A stretch of 64,000 bases of DNA from Theionarchaea archaeon (GTDB lineage Archaea; Methanobacteriota_B; Thermococci; Methanofastidiosales; SZ-28-30). Under the pieces are notes generated by a model, which did no database searches, was not told the origin of the DNA, and saw only the letters and a list, made by a program, of their open reading frames with translations. Position numbers and translations under genes: made by a program. The stretch lies in NCBI GenBank assembly GCA_018992685.1, contig JACVGT010000008.1, positions 67,414-131,413 of the forward strand, written 5' to 3'. Below are positions 36,345 to 45,700 of the stretch, in pieces. Within the stretch, counting starts at the first letter, position 1. Each line of letters opens with the position of its first letter.

Positions 36345-37043
36345 CTAAACCAGAAGTACAGCCAAAATTCCAGTGAGGAAAATCCCATCAAATGTGCCAG
36401 CACCACCAATTGAGGCAGTGGGCGCGCCCAGACTCTTTATCTTGTTCAAATTCAGAAGATCAGCCCCGATCAAGACTCCCAGAACGCCAGAAGTATAAGC
36501 AATAACAGTCCGGATTCCCCCTGGGAAAACGAGAGACAGTCCAACAGCAACCAGAGCAGAAGTCAGTGGAGCCACAAAGAGCGGCATGCCAATCCCCATG
36601 CCTGGTATGGGTTGAGCAAACCTGTGACAGACTACAACACAGATTGCAGTCCCCACAGCCACTGAAGGAATGGTGCGGGGAAACTGGAGCAGCAAGTACA
36701 CAGATATTACCACTGGTAAGACAGCTCCTCCAACATTTGCCGCAATAGTAGTCGTAACAGTCCTGTGCTCCAAAACGGGGCGGGGAAAAAACCAGCCAAA
36801 CCCTTTCAAGGGTTCATATCTCAGGACTTCACCTTCGGTCTTCACGTCCTTGATGGGGATATTGATAAAACTCCCAAGCAGGGAACCAAATAGCAGGAAG
36901 AAAGCCAGAGACGGGGGTAGGCCCAGTTTCGCAAAACTGACATCAATGAGGTTAATAATCAGCAACATCACCAGCAGAGGTATCAGCATAAACAGGAGAA
37001 ATAACAAGGGACTACCTGCGGGTGACTGCACAAATCTATCCAT
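36345..37043 (-). CDS. DUF1614 membrane protein
   Basis: A 232-residue protein with about seven or eight transmembrane helices. Family hallmarks are INIPIKDVKTE after helix 2, TTTIAANVGGAVLPVVISVYL, and GAPTASIGGAGTFDGIFLTG near the C terminus. Function of the family is unknown. TTTTATAAGG at 37063-37073 places transcription near 37042, so the start is ATG 37043, not the ATG at 37061 next to the TATA box. Confidence 0.85.
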   Translation of the reverse strand: MDRFVQSPAGSPLLFLLFMLIPLLVMLLIINLIDVSFAKLGLPPSLAFFLLFGSLLGSFINIPIKDVKTEGEVLRYEPLKGFGWFFPRPVLEHRTVTTTIAANVGGAVLPVVISVYLLLQFPRTIPSVAVGTAICVVVCHRFAQPIPGMGIGMPLFVAPLTSALVAVGLSLVFPGGIRTVIAYTSGVLGVLIGADLLNLNKIKSLGAPTASIGGAGTFDGIFLTGILAVLLV

Positions 37044-37207
37044 GGGCGAAAGAAATCTCATCCCTTATAAAAGTTGTGGGGAAAGGGAAGGGAGGATGAG
37101 GGAAGAAAAGGGTGTCCCACTTCATATAGCCCTCAACCGGGGAGTGGAGGATAGAATCCATGGGAAAGGGCCGATACGCTTTTATCTTCATGCACCGAGT
37201 AGATTGC

Positions 37208-38236
37208 ATGAAAATCGTTGATCTGAGAAGTGATACCATCACACTACCTACTGCAGAAATGATGGAAGCTATTCAGAAAGCAGAACTCGGAGATGATGTT
37301 TTCGGAGAAGATCCCACCATCAACAAGCTCGAGAAAATGGCAGCCTCAAAGATAGGGAAGGAGAAAGCATTATTTGTAACCAGCGGGACCCAGGGAAATG
37401 TGGTGTCTTGCCTGACCCATACCCAGCGTGGAGATGAGGTAATCATGGAGGCCCAATCTCATGTCTTCCTCTATGAAGTTGGAGCCATGGCTGCCCTGGG
37501 AGGGTTGATGGCCCATCCTGTTCCAGGGCACAATGGCGTCTTGAGCCCAGATGATGTTGAAAAAGCTATCAGAGGGGATAATATCCACTTTCCAAAGACT
37601 CAATTACTTTGTGTAGAAAATACCCACAATAATGCAGGAGGGATTGCAGTCACACCTCAGGAAATTAAGGCACTGGCAGACGTGGTAAAACCACACAATA
37701 TCAGGATGCATCTGGATGGAGCCAGAGTGTTCAATGCAGCTCTTGCCCTGAATACTGATGTCAAGAATCTGACGAAAGAGGTTGATTCTGTGATGTTCTG
37801 TCTTTCAAAAGGGCTATCAGCACCTGTGGGTTCCCTGGTGTGCGGCACCCAGGATTTCGTTGAAAAAGCGCGAAAAGTGCGTAAAATGCTTGGAGGAGGC
37901 ATGAGACAGGCTGGAATTCTGGCAGCGTGCGGCGTTGTGGCACTGGAAACCATGGTGGATCGATTGAGAGATGACCATGTCAATGCCCGGACCCTGGCAG
38001 AGGGACTGGCAGACATGAAAGGGATTTCTATTGATATGGAGAAGGTTCAGACCAATATCATTGTGGTTGATGTATCAGGATTGGGTGGGTCTCAAAAGGT
38101 TGTCAGTGAACTGGAGAAGAAAGGGGTCAGGTGCCTGCCCCGGGATGAGACACACATCAGGATGGTCACGCACCGCATGATCAGTGCAGAGGATATTGAA
38201 GTGGCACTGGAACGGATCCGGGAAGTTGTCCCGTGA
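37208..38236 (+). CDS. ltaE: low-specificity L-threonine aldolase
   Basis: A 342-residue fold-type I PLP enzyme that splits threonine into glycine and acetaldehyde. MKIVDLRSDTITLPT opens the protein, and the PLP lysine lies in VMFCLSKGLSAPVGS; other conserved parts are ELGDDVFGEDPTINKLE and MHLDGARVFNAA. A TATA-like GCTTTTATCT near 37178 sets a leaderless ATG at 37208. Glycine made here could enter the GcvP reaction. Confidence 0.93.
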   Translation: MKIVDLRSDTITLPTAEMMEAIQKAELGDDVFGEDPTINKLEKMAASKIGKEKALFVTSGTQGNVVSCLTHTQRGDEVIMEAQSHVFLYEVGAMAALGGLMAHPVPGHNGVLSPDDVEKAIRGDNIHFPKTQLLCVENTHNNAGGIAVTPQEIKALADVVKPHNIRMHLDGARVFNAALALNTDVKNLTKEVDSVMFCLSKGLSAPVGSLVCGTQDFVEKARKVRKMLGGGMRQAGILAACGVVALETMVDRLRDDHVNARTLAEGLADMKGISIDMEKVQTNIIVVDVSGLGGSQKVVSELEKKGVRCLPRDETHIRMVTHRMISAEDIEVALERIREVVP

Positions 38237-38601
38237 AGATCCTTCACACAGGAGAAGCCCCGCCCCTCTGGGGCCTTACTCACAGGCTGCAAAATCACAG
38301 GGAATGGTCTTTGTATCCGGGCAGGTACGAAGTAATCCGGAAACGGGAAAAAAGGTTGAAGATGGAATAGAAAAGGAACCTGAACAGGTATTGAAGAACG
38401 TGGAAGCCATTCTCAGGGGAGCAGGACGTCCTTGAGAATGTGGGTAGCATGACAGTACATCTAAGAGAGATTAACGACTTTTAGGCCATGAATGAGGGTT
38501 ACAGCCAGTTCTTTTCTCAGCATAGCCCAGCCAGGGCCTGTGTGGAAGCTACCGCAGTAGAGGACGTACGTGTGGAAATTGACCGCATAGCGGGTGATTA
38601 G
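38233..38601 (+). pseudogene. ridA: decayed RidA/YjgF family gene
   Basis: Three pieces of one RidA protein follow in order but in different frames. GTG 38233 starts VKILHTGEAP, overlapping the aldolase stop. A frameshift near 38255-38262 leads to APLGPYSQAAKSQGMVFVSG. A second frameshift near 38425-38432 leads to LENVGSMTVHLREINDF, then TAG (38482-38484), then AMNEGYSQFFSQHSPARA and a normal end at 38601. RidA deaminates reactive imines such as 2-aminoacrylate. Two frameshifts plus a stop make a pseudogene likely; sequencing error could explain some of them. Confidence 0.85.
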
Positions 38602-38670
38602 AACATACAGAACGCTGGAACTCAGTCACACGGTCAGCAAGGACACGCTCAAGGCAAGTTCCCGGTTATA

Positions 38671-39393
38671 CTACAAGACGTCCAGCGGGGAAATATCGGC
38701 ATCTTCGCCCTCAAGCAGGGCCTTCATCTCATTATAGTCATCCATGCTGATTTCTCCTTTGGCCAGCCGACTTTTCAACACCTCAAGGTCTGGAGTCCTC
38801 GCTTCGGGTTCTCCTTTAGATCTCAGAGATTCACTGGAGAGTTTTTCAGGCCGGGATGACTCTGTGGGAGCGGATTTCCTCATCCCTCTCAGCAATCCAA
38901 AGGAGACAGCCAGTGATACTCCCGCGATGGGCGAGAAGAGTGCCACGAGCCACACTTTTGATGCAACGTGTATCTCATACTCATCAGATAGATTCCCCCA
39001 CCCCGGCTGGGCCAGAAATGGAGGCTGGGAGATGATGTCCTGGATGTATCTCATAGCAAAAAAACCGCATACCGCCAGCAATATTACCGCAACTACCAGT
39101 ATAAGTATTTTCTTGAGTTTTGATGTCTCACTTTTTTTCAAAAGACCCATTCCAGTCCATAAACTGGTTACAAGGAGCATGCCAGCTACCAACAGCGCCA
39201 CTGAGACCAGAAGCAATCTGGGATAGACGTACGATTCCACTTCAAGCCCAAATTCACTGTTCAGTCTCAGAAAATACCAGACTACAGCATACTTTATGAT
39301 GGCGATTTCCTGCACCACTTTTACACCACAGATGCCAGCTACCACCAGTGATACTGTCATAAAGATTTTATCTGTTCTGATACTACTTTTCAT
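38671..39393 (-). CDS. membrane protein with C-terminal SHOCT-like motif
   Basis: A 240-residue protein with four transmembrane helices (about 10-35, 55-75, 95-115, 145-170), a polar linker, and a C-terminal short helical unit DLEVLKSRLAKGEISMDDYNEM typical of SHOCT motifs, which mediate oligomerisation. ATTTATATGG (39416-39425) precedes ATG 39393 at leaderless distance. The paralog of this motif is not seen elsewhere in the window. Function unknown. Confidence 0.72.
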   Translation of the reverse strand: MKSSIRTDKIFMTVSLVVAGICGVKVVQEIAIIKYAVVWYFLRLNSEFGLEVESYVYPRLLLVSVALLVAGMLLVTSLWTGMGLLKKSETSKLKKILILVVAVILLAVCGFFAMRYIQDIISQPPFLAQPGWGNLSDEYEIHVASKVWLVALFSPIAGVSLAVSFGLLRGMRKSAPTESSRPEKLSSESLRSKGEPEARTPDLEVLKSRLAKGEISMDDYNEMKALLEGEDADISPLDVL

Positions 39394-39644
39394 ATCCCTC
39401 ACGCAATAGGAAACCATATAAATGTTTCTAAAGATAAAGCCGGAACCAGGAGGTCGCTCAACATCCAGTCCTGCTTCTACGTCTGATGACCTTCTACCAC
39501 ATGACCACCGGTCTCATACCTTTCGGCAACCTTGATGACAGGTGTGACCTTCTGGTTATCCCCAGGTTCTGGCTCTTTTATCCAAAAATCATCTGCCCCT
39601 GGTGGGACAAAACCTATTTAAGCTGTAGTCACCCATACATTCTC

Positions 39645-40814
39645 ATGTTTGAGATGGAAAATCCCCCTGATTACTCACGATTCCACCTGAAGGCAAATCC
39701 TTTCACAATCCTCTCCAGTGAGGGCATACAAAACATTGAAGAAATCCATGTTTCTCAAAGTGCAGATTCACGGATTGCAGAAGCGATTGCCAATGTGGAA
39801 AAGGGGGCCTCCATTGCTATTGTGCTGGTGGGAGATCTAGGAACGGGAAAGACACAGCGACTCAGGGGCATCAGCCACCTCATTGAAGATCAGGGGGGAA
39901 TGGCAGTCTACCTGAAGGTGGACAGTTCAGACATTATTCGCACCACGGTGGACATCTTCGACTTCTTCTTACCTGAAGGGCAACCCGGATTCTTGAGCAG
40001 GCTCAGGAGAGGAAAGGACATCTATGTTCTGAACAAGGACAACTACGATTCATCTGAACTGGGTACCTCTCTCAGGGAAAACATGAGTATGTACGGGCTG
40101 TCTGCCCTGCTTCTGGATGAAATGGAAAACATCATGATTGCCACAGAAAAAGAATTGATCCTGTTCTTTGAAATGCTGCGACAGTTCATCTCTGCCATGC
40201 CTCCAGGTTGCCTGTTCATGGTAGCCTGTACTCCTGAGGGATTCAATAGAATGCAGGAGCTGTTCCCTGCCTTTGTGGTGAGGTTCCACTACCAGTTGCG
40301 TTCTGAAGGACTTTCAGAAGAAGAAGCGGTAGAACTGGCCAGGAAACGACTGGAAAAGGAACGAGAACCAGGAAGGGAGGCTCTGAATCCCGTCTACCCC
40401 TTTGATGAGAGTGCCATATTACTGGCAAATGACATGGCCAAGGGAAACCCCAGGATCGTTCTGAGGATTCTCCAGATCGTTCTGACTTCTGCTGCCTGTG
40501 ATGAACTGGTTGACTTGATTGACGACCGTTACCTGAGTTCTGTTATCAGAACACCCACGTCAGTGGATGAATACATATCCAGAGTACCCAAGGACCTGAG
40601 AGACGTCATGAGCTTGATAGCAAAACACTACAGTGGAGGTCCTGTTTCCTACATACAGCTGGCCAAAGACACCAAGGCACCCCCAACACAGGTCTATCTG
40701 AAGCTTGAAGAACTGGTATCCATGGGGCTCTTGGAGGAGCGAAAAGGGAAATATGAAGTGGTAGAGAGAGTCAGGATACTCCTCCAGGAAGAGCCTCAAG
40801 AAAAGAAGAGCTAA
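39645..40814 (+). CDS. AAA+ ATPase with C-terminal winged helix (ORC/Cdc6-like)
   Basis: A 389-residue protein. Walker A is VGDLGTGKTQ, Walker B ALLLDEMENI, sensor-like FMVACTPEG, and a lid region GNPRIVLRILQ. The last 80 residues form a winged helix (VSYIQLAKDTKAPPTQVYLKLEELVSMGLLEER). This is the general plan of archaeal ORC/Cdc6 and of related DNA-binding ATPases. Similarity to true initiators is weak by eye, so a regulatory or mobile-element ATPase is equally possible. CCTATTTAAGC (39611-39621) sets a leaderless ATG at 39645. Confidence 0.68.
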   Translation: MFEMENPPDYSRFHLKANPFTILSSEGIQNIEEIHVSQSADSRIAEAIANVEKGASIAIVLVGDLGTGKTQRLRGISHLIEDQGGMAVYLKVDSSDIIRTTVDIFDFFLPEGQPGFLSRLRRGKDIYVLNKDNYDSSELGTSLRENMSMYGLSALLLDEMENIMIATEKELILFFEMLRQFISAMPPGCLFMVACTPEGFNRMQELFPAFVVRFHYQLRSEGLSEEEAVELARKRLEKEREPGREALNPVYPFDESAILLANDMAKGNPRIVLRILQIVLTSAACDELVDLIDDRYLSSVIRTPTSVDEYISRVPKDLRDVMSLIAKHYSGGPVSYIQLAKDTKAPPTQVYLKLEELVSMGLLEERKGKYEVVERVRILLQEEPQEKKS

Positions 40815-41953
40815 TGCCTCCTCAGGAGAACGACCACCGCAAGTGCAGCAACAGCAACGCCCAGGATAATAACTCCCCAGGGAAAGGATTTTGCCACTAT
40901 GGTTACTGTTCTCTGCTGTTTTTCCAGAAAGAAGGTCATAGACCTGGTTTCATCCTGGACGATGACGACTTCCTGGGTTTCTGAGGAATACCCTGCACTG
41001 GAAGCCTCCACTGAATATGTACCAGGATAGAGCGAAACCTCAGTCTCCCCTTCGACAGAAAGGGACATACTCCCTTCCTGCCCCGTTATGTCAACCCTGG
41101 CAACAAGTGGGACACCTGAATCTGAATTGACGTGCACCTGGAGACTCCCTTCTGCCCTCATCAGGGTAACCTGTTCAGAGACCATTCCCCCTCGCTCTGA
41201 GGGTGCTACCGATATCTCCTTCTCAATAGTGATATAGCTTTCTTTTTCCACTGTCAGCAGGTACTCTCCCTTGACAACCTGGTGGAATACCACAGTCCCT
41301 GTGGAATCAGTCTCGCCCTCAACCAGGCTATCGCCTGCCTCCAGGATCACATGCACCTTCTCCATGGGCCTTCCCCTTTCATCCCTCACTGAAACCTCTA
41401 CATCAGTAATGACTCCCGCAGTCCGTACCACCAGAACCTGTTCCGTGTCAGACCACAAGAAGAATTTCTGATCCTCATAGTCGGAAACAATGCAGTAAAC
41501 AGAACGATCCACTGAAACCTCAAAGGAGAACCTCCCCTCTGCATCAGTCAGTACAGGCCCCAGAAATTCATGCGTTTGTGAATCGTACACGCGGAGAGCA
41601 ATAAACAGGGCAGGGGTATCTGATGTGTCAAAGTACACAATCCCTGAGATTGTGGACATGACTGCAGAATACAGGACATACCGCAACGACAGATCTCCAG
41701 TCACAGCCACAGCATCAATTACTGGCAGATATCCGTCTTTTCGGATTTCCAGCATGCACGCACCTGACGGTGTATTTGAAGGATCAGGTATCTCTTTGAA
41801 GGTAGCCATCCCCTGTGCGTCAGTAGCAGCATACCGCGCGCAGAAATAGATGTCAGCACCCTCTAGAGGGTTCTGCTGGGAATCCACCACCGTGAATACC
41901 ACCGTGCTCCGTGAAGCCAGAATGAGCAGGAAAACAATAACCCATCTCATCAT
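40811..41953 (-). CDS. cell-surface protein with tandem Ig-like (carboxypeptidase-regulatory/PEGA-like) domains
   Basis: A 380-residue protein: signal peptide (MMRWVIVFLLILASRS), four beta-sandwich domains with the turn patterns DAQGMATFKEI, DAEGRFSFEV, DSTGTVVFHQV and YPGTYSVEASSAGY, and one C-terminal transmembrane helix with an RRH stop. It is anchored in the membrane with its domains outside. GTATTTAAGC (about 41973-41982) is the TATA box. Its 3' end overlaps the convergent ATPase gene by 4 bases. Role probably structural or adhesive. Confidence 0.75.
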   Translation of the reverse strand: MMRWVIVFLLILASRSTVVFTVVDSQQNPLEGADIYFCARYAATDAQGMATFKEIPDPSNTPSGACMLEIRKDGYLPVIDAVAVTGDLSLRYVLYSAVMSTISGIVYFDTSDTPALFIALRVYDSQTHEFLGPVLTDAEGRFSFEVSVDRSVYCIVSDYEDQKFFLWSDTEQVLVVRTAGVITDVEVSVRDERGRPMEKVHVILEAGDSLVEGETDSTGTVVFHQVVKGEYLLTVEKESYITIEKEISVAPSERGGMVSEQVTLMRAEGSLQVHVNSDSGVPLVARVDITGQEGSMSLSVEGETEVSLYPGTYSVEASSAGYSSETQEVVIVQDETRSMTFFLEKQQRTVTIVAKSFPWGVIILGVAVAALAVVVLLRRH

Positions 41954-42185
41954 TATAGTTAGGAATTTCTGCTTAAATACATTTTTGGTTCAGAACTCTC
42001 GTAAACTTCACCGGTCACTCCACGATAATCGTCAGATCACACCTTCTTCCTTTGAAAAGCTCCCAGAAATCCTGATCCTGTTCCCGTAATATGCAGCAAA
42101 TGCAGCACATTATGCTTTTTATCCTTTTAAAAATCTTTCGATGTTAGAGGAAACATTTATATAGGTATTTCACCAGGTGAGGGTG

Positions 42186-42347
42186 ATGAATGAAGTAGAG
42201 GAGATAAAAGCGCTGCTGTATATGGACAAAACTCCCCAGGAGATCATCACCCTGGGTTACCCGAAAGATCTGGTGCTGCAGATATTTGAGCGCGAGTTCG
42301 TTAACAGACTTGAGGAATCTGGTCTGGATTTGTGGGAACCCAATTGA
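42186..42347 (+). CDS. 53-residue protein, possibly helix-turn-helix
   Basis: A short frame from ATG 42186 (MNEVEEIKALLYMDKTPQEI) to TGA. It has a TATA box (CATTTATATAGG, 42149-42160) and GGTGAGGG just before the start. The segment TPQEIITLGYPKDLVLQIFE has helix-turn-helix spacing. Proteins this short are easily missed; the promoter and ribosome site argue it is real. Function unknown. Confidence 0.6.
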   Translation: MNEVEEIKALLYMDKTPQEIITLGYPKDLVLQIFEREFVNRLEESGLDLWEPN

Positions 42348-42481
42348 TGGAGCGATATGACGTATTCCCGCTGTGACTCTGTTCCATGGGCATTTTCTCG
42401 GATTTTCATTATATTTTTGAGATTTTTGAGTTCTGATATTATACATTTCTCCAGGAAAATCCCGTTATCGCGTTATCAGGA

Positions 42482-42508
42482 ATTCGATTTACGGTGGATA
42501 ATTCAGAA
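42482..42508 (+). repeat. 27-bp dispersed repeat, copy B
   Basis: Identical over 27 bases to the minus strand of 12814-12840. A 12-base inverted partner follows at about 42572-42583 (CGGTGGATAATT against AATTATCCACCG), so the pair could bound a roughly 100-base element. It lies just upstream of nreA. Confidence 0.7.
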
Positions 42509-42646
42509 TTGGAGTTCTAACCCTACGGGTGTTGGTCTCTGAATCTTCATCACTATGCACACACTTCATTTAATTATCCACCGAGTTTTGAACACATGAA
42601 TACCAGAATGTATAAAAGCGTAGTGAGCAATAGGTGGGAGATCGTC

Positions 42647-43999
42647 ATGGGTAAGAAGTTTCCCAAGATTGTAAAGGTTGCCAAGAAACAGCTCCCCTGG
42701 ATAGAGCATCTGATTACTGAAGACACGGCCCGGGACCTGCTGCCTGAGTCTGGTGGACTGCTGGACACCATGTATGTGAAATCCAGGTCAGAGAGTCTCT
42801 GCATCCAGTGTAAGGGGGGGAAGATGCTGTGTGGCAAGACTATGTGCCCTCTGGTGGTGCGGATTAAATCGTATGTGAGCACCGGTTCAGGACTGGGAAT
42901 GAACATTGATGGGGCTTCACCTCCCAGCATATTCGTGGGAAGAATGGGATATCCCCATGTGTTTGTAGGGCCCATGGTTCCTCCCATTCACGAGGACACG
43001 TCACTGTTTGATATGCCTGAACAGTGGATGCCTCTGGACATTCAGCAGATAGTGGGCTTGAGAATGCAGCTCATCAGAGGGAAGCAGAGAGTGAAGGTAG
43101 ACAGTCTTAGAGGAAAGATCATTGATTCCATCCAAGAGCTGGCACTGTCCCAGGCACCTGCTGAGGTGGAGATGCAGTTATTGAAGAAACCCAGGGCGGG
43201 GATACTGCTGGATGATGAGGTGCAGCCCATGGGACCGTCTGCTCCTTTAAGGGATGTCTGGGTGGGACCAGGAAGCAGCAACAAGAAGATGGAAAAGGCG
43301 TTTTATGACACTGACCTGAAGGCTGCGAATGCTGTATCCATGCTGTATAAGGAGGGTACTCCCCTGTCCAGGGTACAGAGGGGATTGAGTGCAGGGTTAT
43401 TCGGCGTCGAGGACAACAGGAAACTCGTTCCCACCAGGTGGAGTATTACCGCCGTGGACAGTATGCTTTCAAAGGAATTGATGGAAAAGGTGAAGCAGTT
43501 GCCTGCCATCAACGAGTATCTGTTGTATGAGGAGGTCCATCTGGATAACAGGTTCCTGGTGATGATGTTGCCTGATGCCTGGAGTTACGAGTTGATAGAA
43601 GCGTGGTACCCGGGGACTATCTGGAACCCGAATTCACAGAACATACTGATGTTTGGAGATGCAGAACCCTTTAAAGGAAGGACAACCTATGCCAAAATTG
43701 GTGGGTGTTACTATGCAGCTCGGCTGGCAGTCAATGAGCTGTTGTTGAAAGAGGGAAGGCAGGCCAGGGTTATTATCTTTCGGGAAGCTCACCCGGGTTA
43801 CATCATGCCTGTGGGAGTGTGGAATGTGAGAGAAAGTGTACGTACTGCCTTGAAAAGGCCTCCCACGAGATATGATACTCTTGATGAGTTGCTGCACGTT
43901 GTCAGGCAGAAGCTGGCCATTCCTTTGAATATCTGGAAAGAGAATTCCAGGATGCTCAAGGATTCACTGCAACAGAGGAAGATCACTGATTACTTCTGA
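42647..43999 (+). CDS. nreA: Nre-type DNA repair protein
   Basis: A 450-residue archaeal Nre protein. The N-terminal zinc motif is C52-x2-C55-x6-C62-x4-C67. Signature stretches include GASPPSIFVGRMGYPHVFVGP and MPEQWMPLDIQQIVGLRM. The C terminus QQRKITDYF is a PCNA-interacting (PIP) box. Nre proteins take part in repair of alkylation or crosslink damage with PCNA. TATAAAAG at 42611-42618 and GGTGGGAG upstream of ATG 42647 set the start. Confidence 0.9.
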   Translation: MGKKFPKIVKVAKKQLPWIEHLITEDTARDLLPESGGLLDTMYVKSRSESLCIQCKGGKMLCGKTMCPLVVRIKSYVSTGSGLGMNIDGASPPSIFVGRMGYPHVFVGPMVPPIHEDTSLFDMPEQWMPLDIQQIVGLRMQLIRGKQRVKVDSLRGKIIDSIQELALSQAPAEVEMQLLKKPRAGILLDDEVQPMGPSAPLRDVWVGPGSSNKKMEKAFYDTDLKAANAVSMLYKEGTPLSRVQRGLSAGLFGVEDNRKLVPTRWSITAVDSMLSKELMEKVKQLPAINEYLLYEEVHLDNRFLVMMLPDAWSYELIEAWYPGTIWNPNSQNILMFGDAEPFKGRTTYAKIGGCYYAARLAVNELLLKEGRQARVIIFREAHPGYIMPVGVWNVRESVRTALKRPPTRYDTLDELLHVVRQKLAIPLNIWKENSRMLKDSLQQRKITDYF

Positions 44000-44207
44000 T
44001 TAGAAGAAAAAACTAGTTTGCTGCTCACAATTTCTTCCTGCTAATCTGATGGGTACTGACTCACGATTCCATCCAGCATTTCTTCAGGTATGGAGTACCA
44101 CGCCTCTTCGTGAAACTCTCGATATTGAACTGGTTTATCATCCATTGAGTACATGCTGGATGACGTTCTAGGCAAGGACAGCACGGGAACATTTCTCAAT
44201 GCCGAAC

Positions 44208-44882
44208 CTACAACCTCCTGCCACACTCCGGGCAGAATTTCATGCCCTTCTCAACAGAACTACCACATTGTGGGCATCGTGGCTGCATAATCTGGCCCAG
44301 CAGACTCCCCAGCACACCAGTATCCTTCCTAGAACGTGAGTCTGATCCCATCAATCTCTGGAACAGCATTCCTGCCACATCATCCAGAATTTGATCATCC
44401 CCATCCTGATCAATGAGGGCAGCAATTCCTTTCTGCCCCACCCCACCGGTATCTCGTTTTTGTGACAGAGCTCCCAGAATCAAGGGCGCCAGCATGACAA
44501 TGATCTTCATTGCTGTGCCTTTGTCAATGTTGAATCTGCTTGACATGGCATCGGCTGCCTGCACGCCTGAATCTCCAAGGAGCCCTCCCAGTCGCGGATC
44601 AGGCTTTCTTATTCCAGCTTTGGCCTGAAACTCCTGGCCTACATGATCCAGAACACTAGCACGTCCATATTTATTAAGGATATGGTTGACCCTGTCAGCC
44701 CGAGCTTGTTCATCACTACCGCCGTGTTGTTCCATCTGCCGTTTCAACCCCCCCAGAATCATGGGCGCTACCACGGGAATCATTTCAAGCGCAGTCTCCT
44801 GCTTGATGCCCAGTGTTGAGGAAAGCTGTTTGCTCACATCTCCTCCATACTGTTTCAGGAATTCCTCAAGAAAATCTGCCAT
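44208..44882 (-). CDS. DUF937 protein with C-terminal zinc ribbon
   Basis: A 224-residue soluble protein. Two DUF937-type repeats are visible (about 5-75 and 100-185; IPVVAPMILGGLKRQ and IIVMLAPLILGALSQ). The last 30 residues form a zinc ribbon, CPQCGSSVEKGMKFCPECGRRL split as CPQC and CPEC. GGAGGAATACA precedes the ATG. It is probably in an operon with the two small genes upstream. Function unknown. Confidence 0.8.
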   Translation of the reverse strand: MADFLEEFLKQYGGDVSKQLSSTLGIKQETALEMIPVVAPMILGGLKRQMEQHGGSDEQARADRVNHILNKYGRASVLDHVGQEFQAKAGIRKPDPRLGGLLGDSGVQAADAMSSRFNIDKGTAMKIIVMLAPLILGALSQKRDTGGVGQKGIAALIDQDGDDQILDDVAGMLFQRLMGSDSRSRKDTGVLGSLLGQIMQPRCPQCGSSVEKGMKFCPECGRRL

Positions 44883-44908
44883 TGTATTCCTCCTTTCTTA
44901 TCCTGGAA

Positions 44909-45151
44909 CTAGAATGCACCCTTTCCGGGTTTCACTTTCCCTTCGCTGCTGGACGATCTGTGTTGCTGAGACTCTCTCTTTCTCATCTGTTCTTCCAGGC
45001 TTTTCACAGTACTCTTCAGTTCATTTATTTCCCTTCGTAGTTCATCTATTTCCGTTTTCAGCTCTTTCTTCAGCTCTTTGCCCACTTTCTTCATCCATTC
45101 TGCCTCAATATCCTTTGCTTCTGCTCGCATTTCTCTTCTTTCTTCTCTCAT
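44909..45151 (-). CDS. small coiled-coil protein
   Basis: An 80-residue, highly charged protein forming one long coiled coil (about 10-62, with heptads such as IDELRREINELKSTVKSLEE) and a short disordered Ser/Lys tail. GGAGGAG lies upstream of the ATG. It sits 26 bases before the DUF937 gene. A structural or assembly role with that protein is inferred only from position. Confidence 0.6.
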   Translation of the reverse strand: MREERREMRAEAKDIEAEWMKKVGKELKKELKTEIDELRREINELKSTVKSLEEQMRKRESQQHRSSSSEGKVKPGKGAF

Positions 45152-45201
45152 GTGATCTCCTCCTCACAGTTCACGGTTTTTCAATCGGTGGCTCTCACAA
45201 C

Positions 45202-45384
45202 CTACATGACTTCTTCCACTCGAGCTTTGGGTGCATTCTCCTTTATGCTCTCGATGCCATTCAGACACGCTGCTTTTGATGTATACCCTTCGCTCGTGGC
45301 TATGGTCTTTCCGTTCGGTGCAACCAGTCTAAACCTGAATTCACCTTTTGAGTCCTTAAAGATCTCAAATTTTGGTCCTGCCAT
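45202..45384 (-). CDS. DUF1508 (YegP-like) protein
   Basis: A 60-residue protein with one DUF1508 unit: FEIFKDSKGEFRFRLVAPNG and ATSEGYTSKAACLNGIESIK. Bacterial YegP proteins have two such units. AAGTATATATTG at about 45416-45427 is the TATA box; AAGGGTGAT precedes ATG 45384. It heads the DUF1508/coiled-coil/DUF937 cluster. Function unknown. Confidence 0.85.
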   Translation of the reverse strand: MAGPKFEIFKDSKGEFRFRLVAPNGKTIATSEGYTSKAACLNGIESIKENAPKARVEEVM

Positions 45385-45700
45385 TATATCACCCTTTTTC
45401 ATATGTCTCAAAACAATATATACTTTTCCTACGTACTAGACTGACTCAGAACGTCCAATACCTGCCCTCATCGTCGGCTCAATCTGAAAAGCTCTTTGCA
45501 TTTCTTTTCGTAGACTTCTTCAGCCTCGACCTCGCTGCTAGACCAAGATTCCCTCTGATACCTGCTGGTCTCTCTCTTGCACAGCAGAACCACAAATCTT
45601 AAGAGCCTGTTTTCATAGGACGCTCCATGTATGACGGGAGACAGATACCAGAAAGTGCAGCTCATTCATTCGACAATTCACTTTCCCAAAAGGTGACATC

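Noticed and set aside
36170-36409. 79-codon minus-strand frame
   Set aside because: It overlaps the end of the DUF1614 gene in another frame and lacks start signals.
44041-44226. 61-codon minus-strand frame after the DUF937 gene
   Set aside because: Its tail looks somewhat protein-like, but there is no ribosome site at any start and it overlaps the upstream gene; left out as unsupported.
45468-45665. 65-codon minus-strand frame upstream of the Yip1-type gene
   Set aside because: No ribosome site, no recognisable motif, and composition unlike neighbouring genes.
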